Source: Mermis nigrescens (taxonomy: Eukaryota; Nematoda; Enoplea; Mermithida; Mermithidae). Taken from it: a stretch of 64,000 nt of DNA. Shown here piece after piece: positions 42,888-57,145 of the stretch. Below the pieces are notes generated by a model. It saw only the letters and a program-made list of their open reading frames with translations. It was not told the DNA's origin and did not search any database. The first letter of the stretch is position 1, and the number at the start of each line of letters is the position of its first letter. The stretch lies in contig JAVLUZ010000228.1 of assembly GCA_036768485.1 (NCBI GenBank), positions 1,696,384 to 1,760,383 of the forward strand, given 5' to 3'. Made by a program: the position numbers and the translations under genes.

Positions 42888-43704
42888 TAGCTAATCTGTG
42901 GCACCATTTCAGCGAGCAAACAAAAGAATATTATGCATACTTTCACGAACGATCAATCAATGAGTGTTTGACGTAGATCGGCGAAAATCATACAGTGTAA
43001 AGTGGCGGGAGTGTCCCCAATCTGACTCTGGGCCCCTGCCTAAGCGCGTGCACACAATTTTTCTTGGGAGCATTGTAAAAAATTGATATACTGTAGGTAT
43101 TTCCACAAAACTCTTGTAATAGTTTTTTTCTAATAGGATATGTATACTACCCTTAAAATTTCAATCCAATCCGCCCTCTATCCCTAAAGTTAGAGTACTA
43201 TAGCAGAAAGTGTAAAGTAAATTGGTATACTGTAGGCTGCGCGCTGCATTCTGTGCATAGCATGCCTCGCCTATATACATCATTTCCTGAAAATTTGAAC
43301 AAAATCCAAGCATTGGTTCTTAGTTTATGCAAAAGTGTAAACTAATGCTGGTATACTGTAGGCTGCGCTTGCTAAAATTTTAGTACATAGCATACACTCA
43401 GCATACTCTGAAAATTTGAGCCAGATCCGACCGCTGGTTCTTGACTTACGCCTCTTCAAAAATTACCCCGGGGTTAATAACCCCCTGGGTAGTAACCCCC
43501 TGGGTTATTGTATCCCCTCCTGGCCCCTGGGCCCTTGGCCTGGGCTGGACACCCCTTCCCGGGCAGGCACCTATGCTACAACACAGCCTATGCTACACCA
43601 TTGCTCCCTGAGAAAAGCCAGAGGCAGATTCTGAGCCCCTCCGCCTATGCTATAACACAGGCTATGTTATAACATTGCTACCTAGGGACACATGCCTAAC
43701 TACT
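42888..43704. repeat. Right terminal inverted repeat of the Polinton
   Basis: 817 bp, inverse of the left repeat. Its inner edge is 3 bp past the stop codon of the truncated polymerase gene. It carries a 3'-terminal fragment of the small gene that is intact only at the left end. Confidence 0.9.
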
Positions 43705-43709
43705 CCGTG

Positions 43710-46625
<2,916 letters not shown>

Positions 46626-46703
46626 TGTACCTGTTTTAAGCTAGCTTAGGCCAAGAATATTAAAACTTGGCCTATATATTTTGGGGGATTAATGCGTGCG
46701 TAT

Positions 46704-47115
46704 CACACATTCCAATAGGGGTGAGGGAGTATTACCCTACTTCGGACTTTACGAACGAGTCAGTGTCAGACGATTTTGAACTATAAAACATTTTCTGCAC
46801 GATTTTTGGGGCGAAAGTAACATATGTTAAAATTAGTATATTTTTGTTTTGTTTACCCATAAAATGCCTATAATAAAGTTAAATGATTTGAAAAGTCAAA
46901 ATTTTCGATGAATTATAATATTTTGTACTGACGAAAGTAACGGAACGAGTCAGAGTTGGATAAAATGTACTAAAAAATGCAGTTTTCCACATTTAAACAT
47001 TTCATATTTGGTGTTTTAATCATCTTCCAGATTTGAAGTGCAAAAAGGCTTTAACTCTAAATTTACTAGCCCCAAATTTCGGGATTTTACCCCTTTCCCT
47101 GAACTTTCTATCTTG
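46704..47115. repeat. Dispersed repeat (family R5)
   Basis: Starts CACACATTCCAATAGGGG and runs parallel to 6476-6930. Confidence 0.5.
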
Positions 47116-47369
47116 GGAACCTAAGATGCGTGTACCGTTAGGCAGATGTGTGTAGATATGTAAGGTGGTCGTCTTTTCAGCTTTGACATTTAACTTAGCA
47201 ATGGTTGTCCAGAATCAATTATAATCAATTCATAATCAGAATATATTGCTGATTGCTTTCATCATGAGATTGACTTATACACTGACATTAAAATAATATT
47301 GAGATATTATTAAGCAGGTTGAAAAACTATCTAAAAGTTGTTTTCACCATGTTTTTCTTAATGAAAGAT

Positions 47370-48040
47370 CATGTACCTTTATTTACAAAACGCGGCAAGT
47401 AACCAGCTGCCGTACAAAAAATAAAAGATATGATCAATTTTTAATCAAAAAGCAAAACTCACAGAATATGCTACCATCCACTTGAGTTTAAATTTTGGAA
47501 CCCCTATATCTAAGTCCGTATTGAGTGTAAAAAAGTTTGCCAATAAACGGAAAGTAGCCCTTGAGTCGTAGTATATCTATATCAGAAAAAAATTTTTGGG
47601 ACTCAAAACTGGAGTTATTGGCAGACATAAAGAAGACAAAAAAGAGGCCGAAATGTGTTTTTTTTAACCCTCAGATTCTTTACACTCTTTTCACTACCCC
47701 TCCGGAAACAAGTCACTTAAAAAATTTTAAAAAATGTTTAGAGCTTGCTCAATTGTCTACATTTAAAACACCAGAGTAAATAGAATGCAAGACTGGGTTA
47801 GAAAAGTGTGACCGACCGAAATTTCAGAAAACTATGTTATAATGTTACGGTAAAACTTTACACGCTTATCACACAGTGGCTATTGAGTATACAGAAAAAG
47901 TCTGCAAAATCTTTTTTTAATCATCTATTTTTTAAAAAACCGCGCAACAGAAACGTCCCGTTATAGCTGTGAGGGGGCATTTTTTAGGGGTCCCTACCTA
48001 AGTATATTATGAGTACGCGTTAACGCGCTACCTATAATTT
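47370..48040. repeat. Dispersed repeat, also at 54380-55110
   Basis: The two stretches share many segments (for example AGAAAAAAAT, TTGGCAG, CACTC and a CGCGTTAACGCG or CGCGCTAACGCG element followed by CTACCTA near the right end). The type of element is not clear. Confidence 0.5.
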
Positions 48041-48151
48041 TTTGCTTCCTGAATGGATAGAAATATGTAGAAGTGTTTGCTCAATTTTTACACTTACGGT
48101 TCCAATAATTCGTAAAAAAAGTAAAAGTATACATAAATGGAAATTGCATAC

Positions 48152-48383
48152 AGCATGTCAGCACTTTTGCCATTGGCTGCTTTCCGTTTTTGACTAGATG
48201 CCTCGATGCGGCATTTTGAACAGATTAAGGCTATGAGGCCGCACGAGCCGATACAATAGCTCAAGAGGTCAATGAGGCCAATTAATACAATAATTGAAAT
48301 CACAGCCAATATGACCAACAATGAACTGTATCGTTTCTTGGTATAAGAATCGTCCACCAAATCTAATTCATCGTCAATTGCAG
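48152..48383 (-). CDS. Fas2: Fas2/NCAM-like gene: transmembrane exon
   Basis: Acceptor TTTCTAG, phase 1. It encodes an acidic juxtamembrane stretch (AIDDELDLVDD), then a hydrophobic segment of ~30 residues (SSLLVILAVISIIVLIG, then LIDLLSYCIG) and a Cys-containing cytoplasmic start, LIALICSKCR. This resembles the membrane segment of NCAM and fasciclin-2 proteins. The proposed donor (CT|GTATGC) leads to a phase-2 end; otherwise the frame stays open to a stop at 48094. The remaining cytoplasmic tail was not found in the window. Final extracellular and membrane exon of a minus-strand gene whose 5' end lies beyond the right edge. Confidence 0.75.
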
Positions 48384-49295
48384 CTAGAAATATGTATTAA
48401 ATTATGATATTTTAGTATAGGAGTAGATAAATAATCCACATAATCTTATATTCAATTGACAAGACAGGTAGATACATATGTACGTGCGAACACTGACGCA
48501 TCTATAAATCGATATTTGTAGAACTTAAGGACCAAAGTCGAAAAACCAACAATAAAAAATAGTAGAAAATAATAAAAAGCCTTTTATCATAACGTTGTCA
48601 AGCAATCACATAAAAAGCTAAATTTTCGAAAAAAAGAGTCAGGGGTTAAATCCAATTCTACAGTAGACAGGAGATGTAAAACTGCACTGATATCGATAGA
48701 TTCATATTCTTGAATAGCGTGCTCTTATACAACAAGTGAAGTCATTCAAAAATTTCAAAATTTTGTGCCGTAAAGAGATCGATGCATGCAAAGTTCAGCT
48801 TTATTTTGCCAGATAATATTTGAAATTGTTGATAACATGGCTCGCATGAAAACCTAGGTTTTTGTTGTTGTAATTTCAATTCTCGAGTTAAAGTAGCAAG
48901 GTACTTCTTGTTAGGATTGAAAAATTATTTTTTGCTACTTGTTGCAAATAAATTTGGAACTTTGAACTATATCGCTAATCTGAGCACCAAGACTTTCATA
49001 AAATTAAAAAAGATGAACTCAATGAAGCGTGAAAGAAGTTTATTTGCAAAATTTTCCATGAAACAGACCTAAATTTATAAGTAAGTTTTTCTTCGTTCCG
49101 GAAGGGCGTTCAAGTTTCATACTCTGGATTCAGGCGTAAGTATATTAATACATAGCATTCTATAGGCTGTTTCAAATAATTTTAAGCATGGCTTTTAAGA
49201 ATTTTTAATTGCTATAATCTATTTTTATATGTAGATCTTCTTTTAAACAAATATTTCTTCGTTGTAGCTGAAATTTGTCAGACAATCTTCATGGC
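48384..49295. other. Intron between FN3 and transmembrane exons, left part
   Basis: No exon or clear repeat recognised before the R2/R1 transposon run. Confidence 0.4.
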
Positions 49296-49540
49296 CAGAA
49301 ATGCACGTGGGGGGTTGGAGATATATACCTGCCAAAATAGAAGAACTTCTCGAGAATAAGAAGGAAAAATAAATGCCAAAAATTGATAAAAATCGAAAAC
49401 TTTCAATAAAATCTTTTGAAATTGACCAGAAATTGTGAATAATCATATTTTTACGCTATTTTAGCATTTCTACTAATTTCTGTCCATTTTGGCTAAAGAA
49501 GCTCTACGGGTGACACCAGACGGGCCATGTTGTGCAATGG
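49296..49540. mobile_element. Family R2 short element
   Basis: Starts CAGAAATGCACGTGG and ends GTTGTGCAATG. Followed after 8 bp by another R2 copy. Confidence 0.6.
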
Positions 49541-49548
49541 ACAAGACC

Positions 49549-49810
49549 AGATGTGCATAAGGGAGGTTTAGGGTCTATACCCCCAGACTGGAAAATTTGA
49601 AAACTTTTAGCGGAAAATGAGGCAAATTTAGGTTAAAAAACGAATAAAAACGGAAAACTTTTTCAAAAAAAGAGAAACCGTGGATTAACATAGATTTTAC
49701 GCTATTTTAGGATTTAAATCAGGTTTTGAGGTAATATTGACTCAAAAAGCACTCCGGCTGACCCCACCCAGACCGGCTGACCCTCACACCGGTCTTGCTG
49801 TGCAACTACG
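49549..49810. mobile_element. Family R2 short element
   Basis: Starts CAGATGTGCATAAGG and ends CTGTGCAACTACG. The 8 bp to the left (GACAAGAC) and right (GTCATAAC) agree at 5 positions. Confidence 0.6.
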
Positions 49811-49818
49811 GTCATAAC

Positions 49819-49972
49819 CATACATGGGCAGCAAGAAAATTCTAGGGGGGAGAGAAATCGCCAAAAATGTTACTAAGAATAGAATTAGGGGCGTCTACAG
49901 TCAGTAATCTGAGAGTTTTTCAGCTGCTATAGGGGAGGGTGTTTACCCCCGGACCCTCCATGCTCGTGTGTG
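49819..49972. mobile_element. Short R1-type MITE with perfect 8-bp duplication, next to FN3 exon
   Basis: Flanked by GTCATAAC at 49811-49818 and 49973-49980. Starts CATACATGGGCAGC. The right duplication lies 11 bp from the splice donor of the FN3 exon at 49992. Confidence 0.8.
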
Positions 49973-49991
49973 GTCATAACCAAAAACTTAC

Positions 49992-50339
49992 TCGATATCC
50001 AAATTTCTTCGGATGAATCGGACAAGCCAACGGCGTTTTGAGCCGATACACGAACCGCGTACGTTTTTTGCAGCTGCAAATTAGAAAGCGCAACTTCGTT
50101 AAGTTCCGATGCGGTCGAATCTCGTTCACTTTGAAATAGTACGTCCTGTTGATTAGCGAGCAGAGGGTTATTCGAAAAGTCGTTGTAGGACGCCAGAGTT
50201 TCAGGATTCACTTCGCGATACGTCACTGTGTACCGCAGAATAGGTGAACCCATGTCGTCCGATGATGACCACGACAAAATGCAGGAAGTGACTATGCACT
50301 TCGTCATGTTTGTTGTGACGAATAATGGCGCGCTAGGGG
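49992..50339 (-). CDS. Fas2: Fas2/NCAM-like gene: second FN3 domain exon
   Basis: A 348-nt exon (116 codons), acceptor TACTTTCAG, donor A|GTAAGT, phase 1 at both ends. It encodes a complete fibronectin type III domain: APSAPLFV start, then SCILSWSSSDDMGSPILRY (the B-C strand Trp), YTVTYREV, LSNLQLQKTYAVRVSAQN and AVGLSDSS (F-G strands). It directly precedes the transmembrane exon, as in Fas2 and NCAM. A 25-residue insertion between strands C' and E is longer than usual. Confidence 0.9.
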
Positions 50340-51815
50340 CTGAAAGTAAAATTAAAGTCTCTTCGCTGTTGAACTGCGGCGGATCCAGAATTTTCTGACA
50401 GTGGGGCGGAATCCAAAATTTTCCATAAAGTGTCAAAAATTGCCCGTAAAATCCGTCCATTGTGCTTAAAATAGCTTTTTTATCGTCATTTGATAGGCAG
50501 AATCATTTTTGATGCGGAAAGAATTGAAAATTTTTATAAATTTTCGGAAGTTTACTGTCAACAACGCGCAAAATTGGTGTAAAAATCGACACAAAGCGCC
50601 GAAAAGTACTCGAGAAATCATTTTGAGAACTACAAAATCTTTATGTTAAAAACACTGTTCTGACGTTAAAATTAGGCTTTTAGAGCGCCAAAAATAGCAA
50701 TAAAAGACATTAACGCGTACCTACTATCCCGGCGGGAAGCGCCGGAAAATTTCAAAATCAAAATAAAAATGACTAAAATCATCAAAAAATACGCATCAAT
50801 TCCTTATTGCGCCCAAATATTTTTGACAACAGAGATCGGCCGCCCACCACCCTCCCCCCTAAATCCTCCCTTGCTGTTGAACTTTTGGGTCAAATAAGAA
50901 TTAAAACATTTAGATGATGTTGTACATGAATATTCGCTTCAGGATGAAAGAGAATAGGGCACATTATTAAATTTCACAATCAGGAATCTAAACAAAAAAA
51001 TAAGGAGTCGGTATACCTTTATATTTCAGAACGCTCCTTAAGACATTTCTCTTGCCATTTTTAACGACAGGTTTATTAATGCACTTTTGCAGTGTGATTG
51101 CGATTTTCATTAATGATGGATATGATAATCATTAAAAAGCTCTAGGTAATAATACGTTTTTCGTATTATTGAATGCCTGTCATTATCCGCAAGTGCATTT
51201 TTTCGGTTAAATGTACCCGAAAATCGTAATAGGTGAAAGAAAGTATTATTCATGTTTTATACATTATTTCATTGTGCTCCAGCCCATTTCAATGTCCTAT
51301 CTAAAATTATAAACTTTTTAGCATTATAAACAAACAATATACTAGTATTTAAGATCTGCACAAATTGTTACAAATCAGCAGTATGTGAGTTTTCTAAGAA
51401 TTAGGGAAGCACGTCTCATGAACAATACTTTCCCATCAATTTTGATCTTTTTCATCATATGTATAATTAATATTTTTGATAGTAGAATTTATTAAATCAT
51501 TTGTTTCGTAAAATATAGAAACGCAGCGAAATGTCTATATTTTTTTAAATTTTACTTAATATATTTATTATTTATATAAATGGAAGATATTAAATTTTGT
51601 AGCAGGATCAATTTTTCAAAGCCATTGAATAAAATCGAAAAATAAGGCTGCCTCATCAGTCTGTTAAATGTCATTCAAGTACTCCATCGATATATTATTA
51701 AGTGTTTTTCGCCAAAGTTTTTTATATTTTACCCAAAAAAGACCGCCGAAATTCCGGCAGTTAGAGAATTTATAATGCTTTTGCAAGTAAGAGTAGCAAG
51801 GCTTCTTCAACTAAC
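50340..51815. other. Intron
   Basis: No exon or clear repeat recognised between the two FN3 domains. Confidence 0.45.
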
Positions 51816-51947
51816 CTCTAGCTGGCAGCGTATTGTAAATGATAGATGGAGACCAGCCTGAATTTCCTGCTTCATTTTCAAACCTGGCCGTAAACGTATA
51901 AGTCGCAGCTGGCTTAAGACCTTTTATCCAGATTACTGTCTGAGTAC
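51816..51947 (-). CDS. Fas2: Fas2/NCAM-like gene: first FN3 domain, second exon
   Basis: 132 nt, acceptor AATATTCAG, donor G|GTTAGT, phase 1 at both ends. It encodes TQTVIWIKGLKPAATYTF, ARFENEAGNSGWS and a short NTLPA linker, the E-F-G half of an FN3 domain. It completes the half encoded at 55694-55858. Confidence 0.88.
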
Positions 51948-52390
51948 CTGAATATTGAATAACGATTGATTTTTGATTTTTAAATTTAGATAAAATTTGA
52001 AAACAATTGCCTTTTAGTGCTTTTAATATATTCTAACGCACAAGTCACCAAAACATTGTATTTAAATAGGCCTGCATAATGCCAATCATCTTTAAAACGA
52101 CATAGATCAGCTGTCACTGTGGATTCAAAATTATTTTTGAAGGAATTTAAGGGCGACTAGGATAGCTCCACACATTGCCGAAATAGCAAGTACACCCAAA
52201 ATTCGAGTCAGCTTTTCAGGTCCAATCGGTCGAACGTCATAATGTAAAATAAGATCTATATTTCACGCCATTCATTCACTTTTGACATTTCAAATTGCAA
52301 GTGTTGGTTCCTTAACATTTCGCGATCAATGCCAGTTTCATCCGAACGTAAAAAGGTACTGAAGTATATTTTTTTACTAGCAATGGGAGA

Positions 52391-53190
52391 TGCTCCGATG
52401 GAACAAAAAAGACGAATATACTTGGGATTCTGGATTATTAAGGATGTAAAAGCAAGGGACTAGGAAAAATCTACCTATGTATATGCCTAGGGTCACAAAA
52501 TCTGTTAAAACTCAGACTTTCTCTATGCAACACAAAAAATCGAAGTATATTCTACGGCCTGCTGATTGAAATAAACTATTGAACCTAAAAAAAGATTGAA
52601 AAAGCAGCTCATGCAGTAGCTATGACAAATCAAATGGAGTAACTAGGAACGACTTTGCAAGTCAATCGAATGAAATAGCAAACATCGATGCATTCAAGAC
52701 AATCTAAGGAGTTGTTGGTTTAAAGCAGTTGGAAATGCGTGAGCTTACGTGAAACAGACTACATGTAGTACAGTTGCATGCCCGCAACGATTGTGTGCAC
52801 TAATCAATTGACGCCAGGTTTGCTTGCTATAATGCTCATGATAACAAAATAAATCACCATTAAATAAAATCGCGTTAGTTTTCTATCAATCACGATACGA
52901 AGCAAGTCAGCGTTGCAACTTGCAAGCAATTTTCAAAGAGTAAACATTTTAGATTATGTTTATACATTTTTAGGTGAAGCATAGATAATTATTCAAAGAA
53001 GGTTACACTTTTTGAGAGGCCGCAGATTATACTTCGGTTTTTTGTGTTGCTTAGCGAAAGTCTGATTTTTAACAGATTTTGCGACTTTAGACATGTACAT
53101 AGGTAGCTTTTTCCTAGTCCCCTCCTTTTACATCCTTAACAATCCACAATCCCAAGTATATCCGTCTTTTTTGTTCCATCAGAGCATTTT
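52391..53190. mobile_element. Element with ~190-bp terminal inverted repeats
   Basis: GATGCTCCGATGGAACAAAA at the left (52391 on) is inverse to TTTTGTTCCATCAGAGCA at the right. Pairing continues for about 190 bp (for example AACAGATTTTG with CAAAATCTGTT and TAGGAAAAA with TTTTTCCTA). A TGAAACAGACTA motif (R8 end) lies in the middle. No coding capacity. It lies in an intron. Confidence 0.7.
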
Positions 53191-53364
53191 CCTTTGCTTG
53201 TACTCTACTTTTAATTAGCATGATGTGAGTAAATCAGTCAGTAAACACATACGGTAACATGCCGCAATAATGACAGCAGTCCAAGAACGCGGAAAACAAT
53301 ATTGTTCTGAACACTTTTTTAAGCAAGTCAACCTTACCTAATTTAAACCGGTCAAAGGTTTTCA

Positions 53365-53880
53365 ACATAAACTTTACGCAACTATGGGTTTAAAGAACAC
53401 TTACAATCAGATTCGTAATTCTGACGTTACATGAAACATTTTGAAAAAAACTTCTGCAACGCTCTGAAACTAAATTTAATTTTCAGTGTAAACTTTACAT
53501 AACTGCTGGGTGTAAAGAAAACATATAGTTAGATTTGTAATCCTGACCTTACGGAACAAATTTTGGAAAAAACTCACGTTTAGCGACGCTCTGGAAGTAA
53601 AATGAATAGTGCAAACTCTACACAACTACTGGGTGTAGATCAAACAAACAGTCAGATTCGTAATTCTGATGTTACGCAGAACATTTTGAAGAAATTAAGC
53701 CTCCGCAATGCGGTAGAATTAAAGTTAATTTGCGGTGTAAACTTCACATAACAATAGAGTGTAAAGAAGATTTTAGTCGGATTAGTAATTCTGATATTAC
53801 GATCAACATTTATGGAAAAATTAATTCTCCACAATGGCCTGAAGAAAAATAAGTATTAGATGTAAACTAATTTACACCAC
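53365..53880. repeat. ~120-bp diverged tandem repeat
   Basis: Four to five units, each with GTAAACTTTACATAACT-like, CAGATTCGTAATTCTGA-like and AACATTTTG-like parts. Strongly diverged. Confidence 0.6.
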
Positions 53881-54379
53881 TGTTCAGCGTAAACAAACGC
53901 ACCCAACTGGCGTATCACGCATGATTTCTGGTACATTTTTAAACTTGAGGTCATGTCCAGACTCATAACCGGAGAAGTTGGCAGAAAAAAACAAGACAGA
54001 AACACGTTTAACACGCCCGATTTTTGACTGTACACCACCTGAAAAAGCTAAATATTGGTGTAAATAAACGCAATTTGCAGTGACGTGTACCCCTAAGAAA
54101 TTACTTTATTCTTATTCTATTCAACCTATCCCGACTTCTAGCCGGAGAGAGTGGCGAACAAAAAAACGGACGAAACATATTTTCCACCATCCACCACATT
54201 GTAAACTTTAAAAAATCTGAGCCGTACTTCCCTCCACATTGAGCGCCAAAAAATCCGGTTTGGGCCAGTTTGTAGCTTTTAAATTGTAGTACGTTTGTAT
54301 GTGGAAAAATTCTGTTCTGCAAAACACTTGAGATATTTACCAATCAAGATAGGGGAAGTGTTTTTTCGCCCATTTTACA

Positions 54380-55110
54380 CCCCCTGATTTTGAACTCTAC
54401 ACCCCCATGAATAACTTGATTTTGCGTTTTTGAAAACGCAGTTGCTGCGATGCGTAGCCCTTATAAGGTACATTATTTCTATTTTATTCAAGTTATCCCG
54501 ACTTATAAGCGGAAAAATTGGCAGAAAAATCTTAGACAAAATCTGTTTTTCACACCATCCATTAAAGTGTAAAGTTTAAACCTTAGATCTAGCTCCGTGT
54601 TGAGTGCATAAAAGATTACTGGTAAGCAGAAAGAAGCCCTTAAGCCGTAGTACATTTCTATCAGAAAAAAATCATTGGGACTTGTAACCGAAGTTGTTGG
54701 CAGGCATAAACAAGACTAAAACTCGACCAAAAATGTATTTTTTCGCCCAAGATTTTCACACTCTTCACACTCCCCTTCAAGAACTAATGTGAAATTCAAA
54801 AAATAAGAAAATTGTATATCTAGAGAATTCTATCCTCTTCAATTCTATACCATTAAATTGTATGAGGTTTTTACAGAGTTATGTACAAGCTGGAGGAAAA
54901 AACCACCAAAATTCGCTATGTTATAACGTTATGCCAAAACTTTATACGCTCATTACAAACTCGGTATTGAGTGTAAACAAAAAAACTCCAATTATCTATC
55001 TTTTAAAAAACCACACCACCCAGATGTGTCCCGTTACAGCTGTAGGTAGTAGACATATGTTGGGGTACCCAAGTATATTACAGATACGCGCTAACGCGCT
55101 ACCTATGATT
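54380..55110. repeat. Dispersed repeat, also at 47370-48040
   Basis: Same order of segments as 47370-48040, including the CGCGCTAACGCGCTACCTA end (55087-55105). Confidence 0.5.
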
Positions 55111-55693
55111 TTTACAAGTAACTACAGCAATTTTTATGTTGGAGCTAGGCCGAAAACTGAGCTACGGTGCTAAATTACGCAGTGATCATTTTGAATTATG
55201 TATTCTTTAACTTTGATATCACACTTCATACAGGTGGCACACGGAAAGTAGCACCCCCGCGAGAGTACAGACCTTCATCATAAAAATCGTTTTCTGTATC
55301 AGCTTTTAGGAATAAATGTATCGTTTTTTTCCATTGAGTATAAAAGCGACTAAAATTTTGAAAAGCGACTAAAATTTTGTAAAACTAAGATTAACTTGAA
55401 AAAATTTTGACTTTAAACTTTTATGCTATATTTTTATCGTAAACACGCCATAATACGACCAAAGTGGCTTTAAATGCTGGAACGACTTCTTTATAATTTT
55501 CTGTGGGTTATTTTGATGGCACGCTATAAATGTGAACCTATTCGTTATGAAAGTAAGTATCTGACCATCTGAGTAACCTGATCAAGTGCGCAGGGCTCAG
55601 ATAATATTATACATTGTATGCCAAACACCTTAAAATTACAGAATATGAAGCCCTATTCAGTTTTGAACATGCTTTTATACAAGCCAGCCTTAC
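55111..55693. other. Intron
   Basis: No exon or clear repeat recognised. Confidence 0.4.
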
Positions 55694-55858
55694 TGTAGTT
55701 GGAGTGCTCCACGCTTTCAATTCCAGCACTGTCGGAAAATTTAATCACGAGATTATCCGGTTTATTCGCGAAGCTGGTTTCGGATTGTTTTGAAATGGTG
55801 AATTCGGCTTTATTGGGATGATTTCGTGCGGCAGTAATTAGCGGTGCAGGTGGAATCT
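55694..55858 (-). CDS. Fas2: Fas2/NCAM-like gene: first FN3 domain, first exon
   Basis: 165 nt, acceptor TTCTTTTTAG, donor A|GTAAGG, phase 1 at both ends. It encodes EIPPAPLITAARNHPNKAEF, then SFANKPDNLVIKFSDSAG, the A-B-C half of an FN3 domain directly after Ig5. The usual Trp on strand C is not obvious. Confidence 0.85.
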
Positions 55859-57048
55859 CTAAAAAGAAATATGCACCTGTTAATTAATTTATAAATGAGA
55901 AAAAGTTTGACTCAATAAGAAGACAACGAAGAATTAATGATACATTCATTGCACCATCTGTCTGATTGACGAATTCTTCGCAAATGAATCAATAGATCAT
56001 GCGACGACAAAATCAAGGGAAATAGATCATCGGAAGCACAAATTAATCGAGCTTTCAGATTTTTGAAACATCAAAAATAACTCGACCGAACATCTCAAAA
56101 AATCTAATCCACAGATTAGCAGAAAATTTAAATAAGATTGTAATCCTACGTTTCCTTAATGTAACTTAGATGCCTTCAATTAAGTCGGCTGAAATTGAGG
56201 AACTAATCGATCTCAAGTGGAATAGCAAAGTTATCGTGATAAACTGAAATAACAGGAAGTCATCAATAAGACAATTAAAAAATTTTTGACAAAATATGGG
56301 AAAATAAATAAATAAATAAATGAAAAAGTAAATAAAAAGAAAAAGGAAGAAATAGGTAGAATTGAAGCAAGCTATTTGTATAAAAGAAACCAGAAAGACG
56401 CTAGAAATAGCAAAACGTATACCCAAAGCATTATATTATGAGAAATTACATGTTTTATGTGGCGCAAGAGTATAAGTGAAACGTGAAGAGGTAAGCAGGA
56501 TTATATACAGAAAATGGACAGAAAAAAATATTTAAAAAAATAATTGAAAAGGCGAGGTCATCAAAGAGGAACTAGGTTACAACAGCTTCGTGCCTTTAAT
56601 CCTCTGACTGTCACTGTAACCTAGCGGCACCAGTCTAGGCGGCTAGACTACCTCTCATCAGAAAAAAGAAGCAAATATAAATGGAAAAGAAAAAATTATA
56701 GATACTATAAATACTATATTATTTTTATTAATATTAATAATAGAAACAATATTTTTGAAGATATCGGTCTGTTTTGCTCAATTTTAAGCACTATTAGTAG
56801 GTTTGTCGAATGCATTGCAATTACGGATACACATAATGAATTATCGTATCTGTCGGCTTCCTGTAATTTAAGTTCTTAAAAATCTAGACCAGTTATTTGA
56901 AACTAAATTTTTTGATTGGTAGTTATATTTTCAATATTGCAATATGGAAGCTGAGACAAATACTGAAAGTGCATTCAAATACAAAATAAGAGTAGAATCA
57001 GGTAAAGAAACACAAATAAAGGTTAAATACACAGATTTCATTAATAAC
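55859..57048. other. Intron
   Basis: Low-complexity A-rich stretches (around 56290-56350, 56520-56560 and 56670-56740). No exon recognised. Confidence 0.45.
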
Positions 57049-57145
57049 CTGTTTTCACTAGAACGAAAGATTTTTTATCCGTGCCATGTATATTCGAGGC
57101 CGAACATGAGTAAACGCCGAAATCACTGATTGTTCTAGGGGTCAC
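57049..57145 (-). CDS. Fas2: Fas2/NCAM-like gene: Ig5, second exon
   Basis: 97 nt, acceptor ATTCTTCAG, donor G|GTTATT, phase 0 to phase 1. It encodes VTPRTISDFGVYSCSASNIH and the G strand that follows, with the Y-x-C motif of an Ig domain. It completes the Ig half at 57562-57683 and joins the FN3 exon in frame. Only 32 codons. Confidence 0.85.

Larger units (their letters stand above)
33154..43704. mobile_element. Polinton/Maverick (adintovirus-like) element, 10.55 kb
   Basis: Begins AGTAGTTAGG and ends CCTAACTACT. CCGTG occurs directly outside both ends (33149-33153, 43705-43709), a 5-bp target duplication; 6 bp is usual for Polintons. The inverted terminal repeats are 799 bp and 817 bp. 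Inside is the Polinton gene set: integrase with chromodomain, packaging ATPase, adenain-like protease, major and minor capsid proteins, small structural proteins and a protein-primed polymerase fragment. Ten genes read on the minus strand; two (TBP-like and polymerase fragment) read on the plus strand. Usual Polintons are 15-20 kb. The size deficit here is explained by loss of most of the polymerase gene. Confidence 0.93.

Noticed and set aside
55319..55420. Repeated GCGACTAAAATTTTG motif suggesting a tandem repeat
   Set aside because: Only two short copies; not enough for a repeat call.
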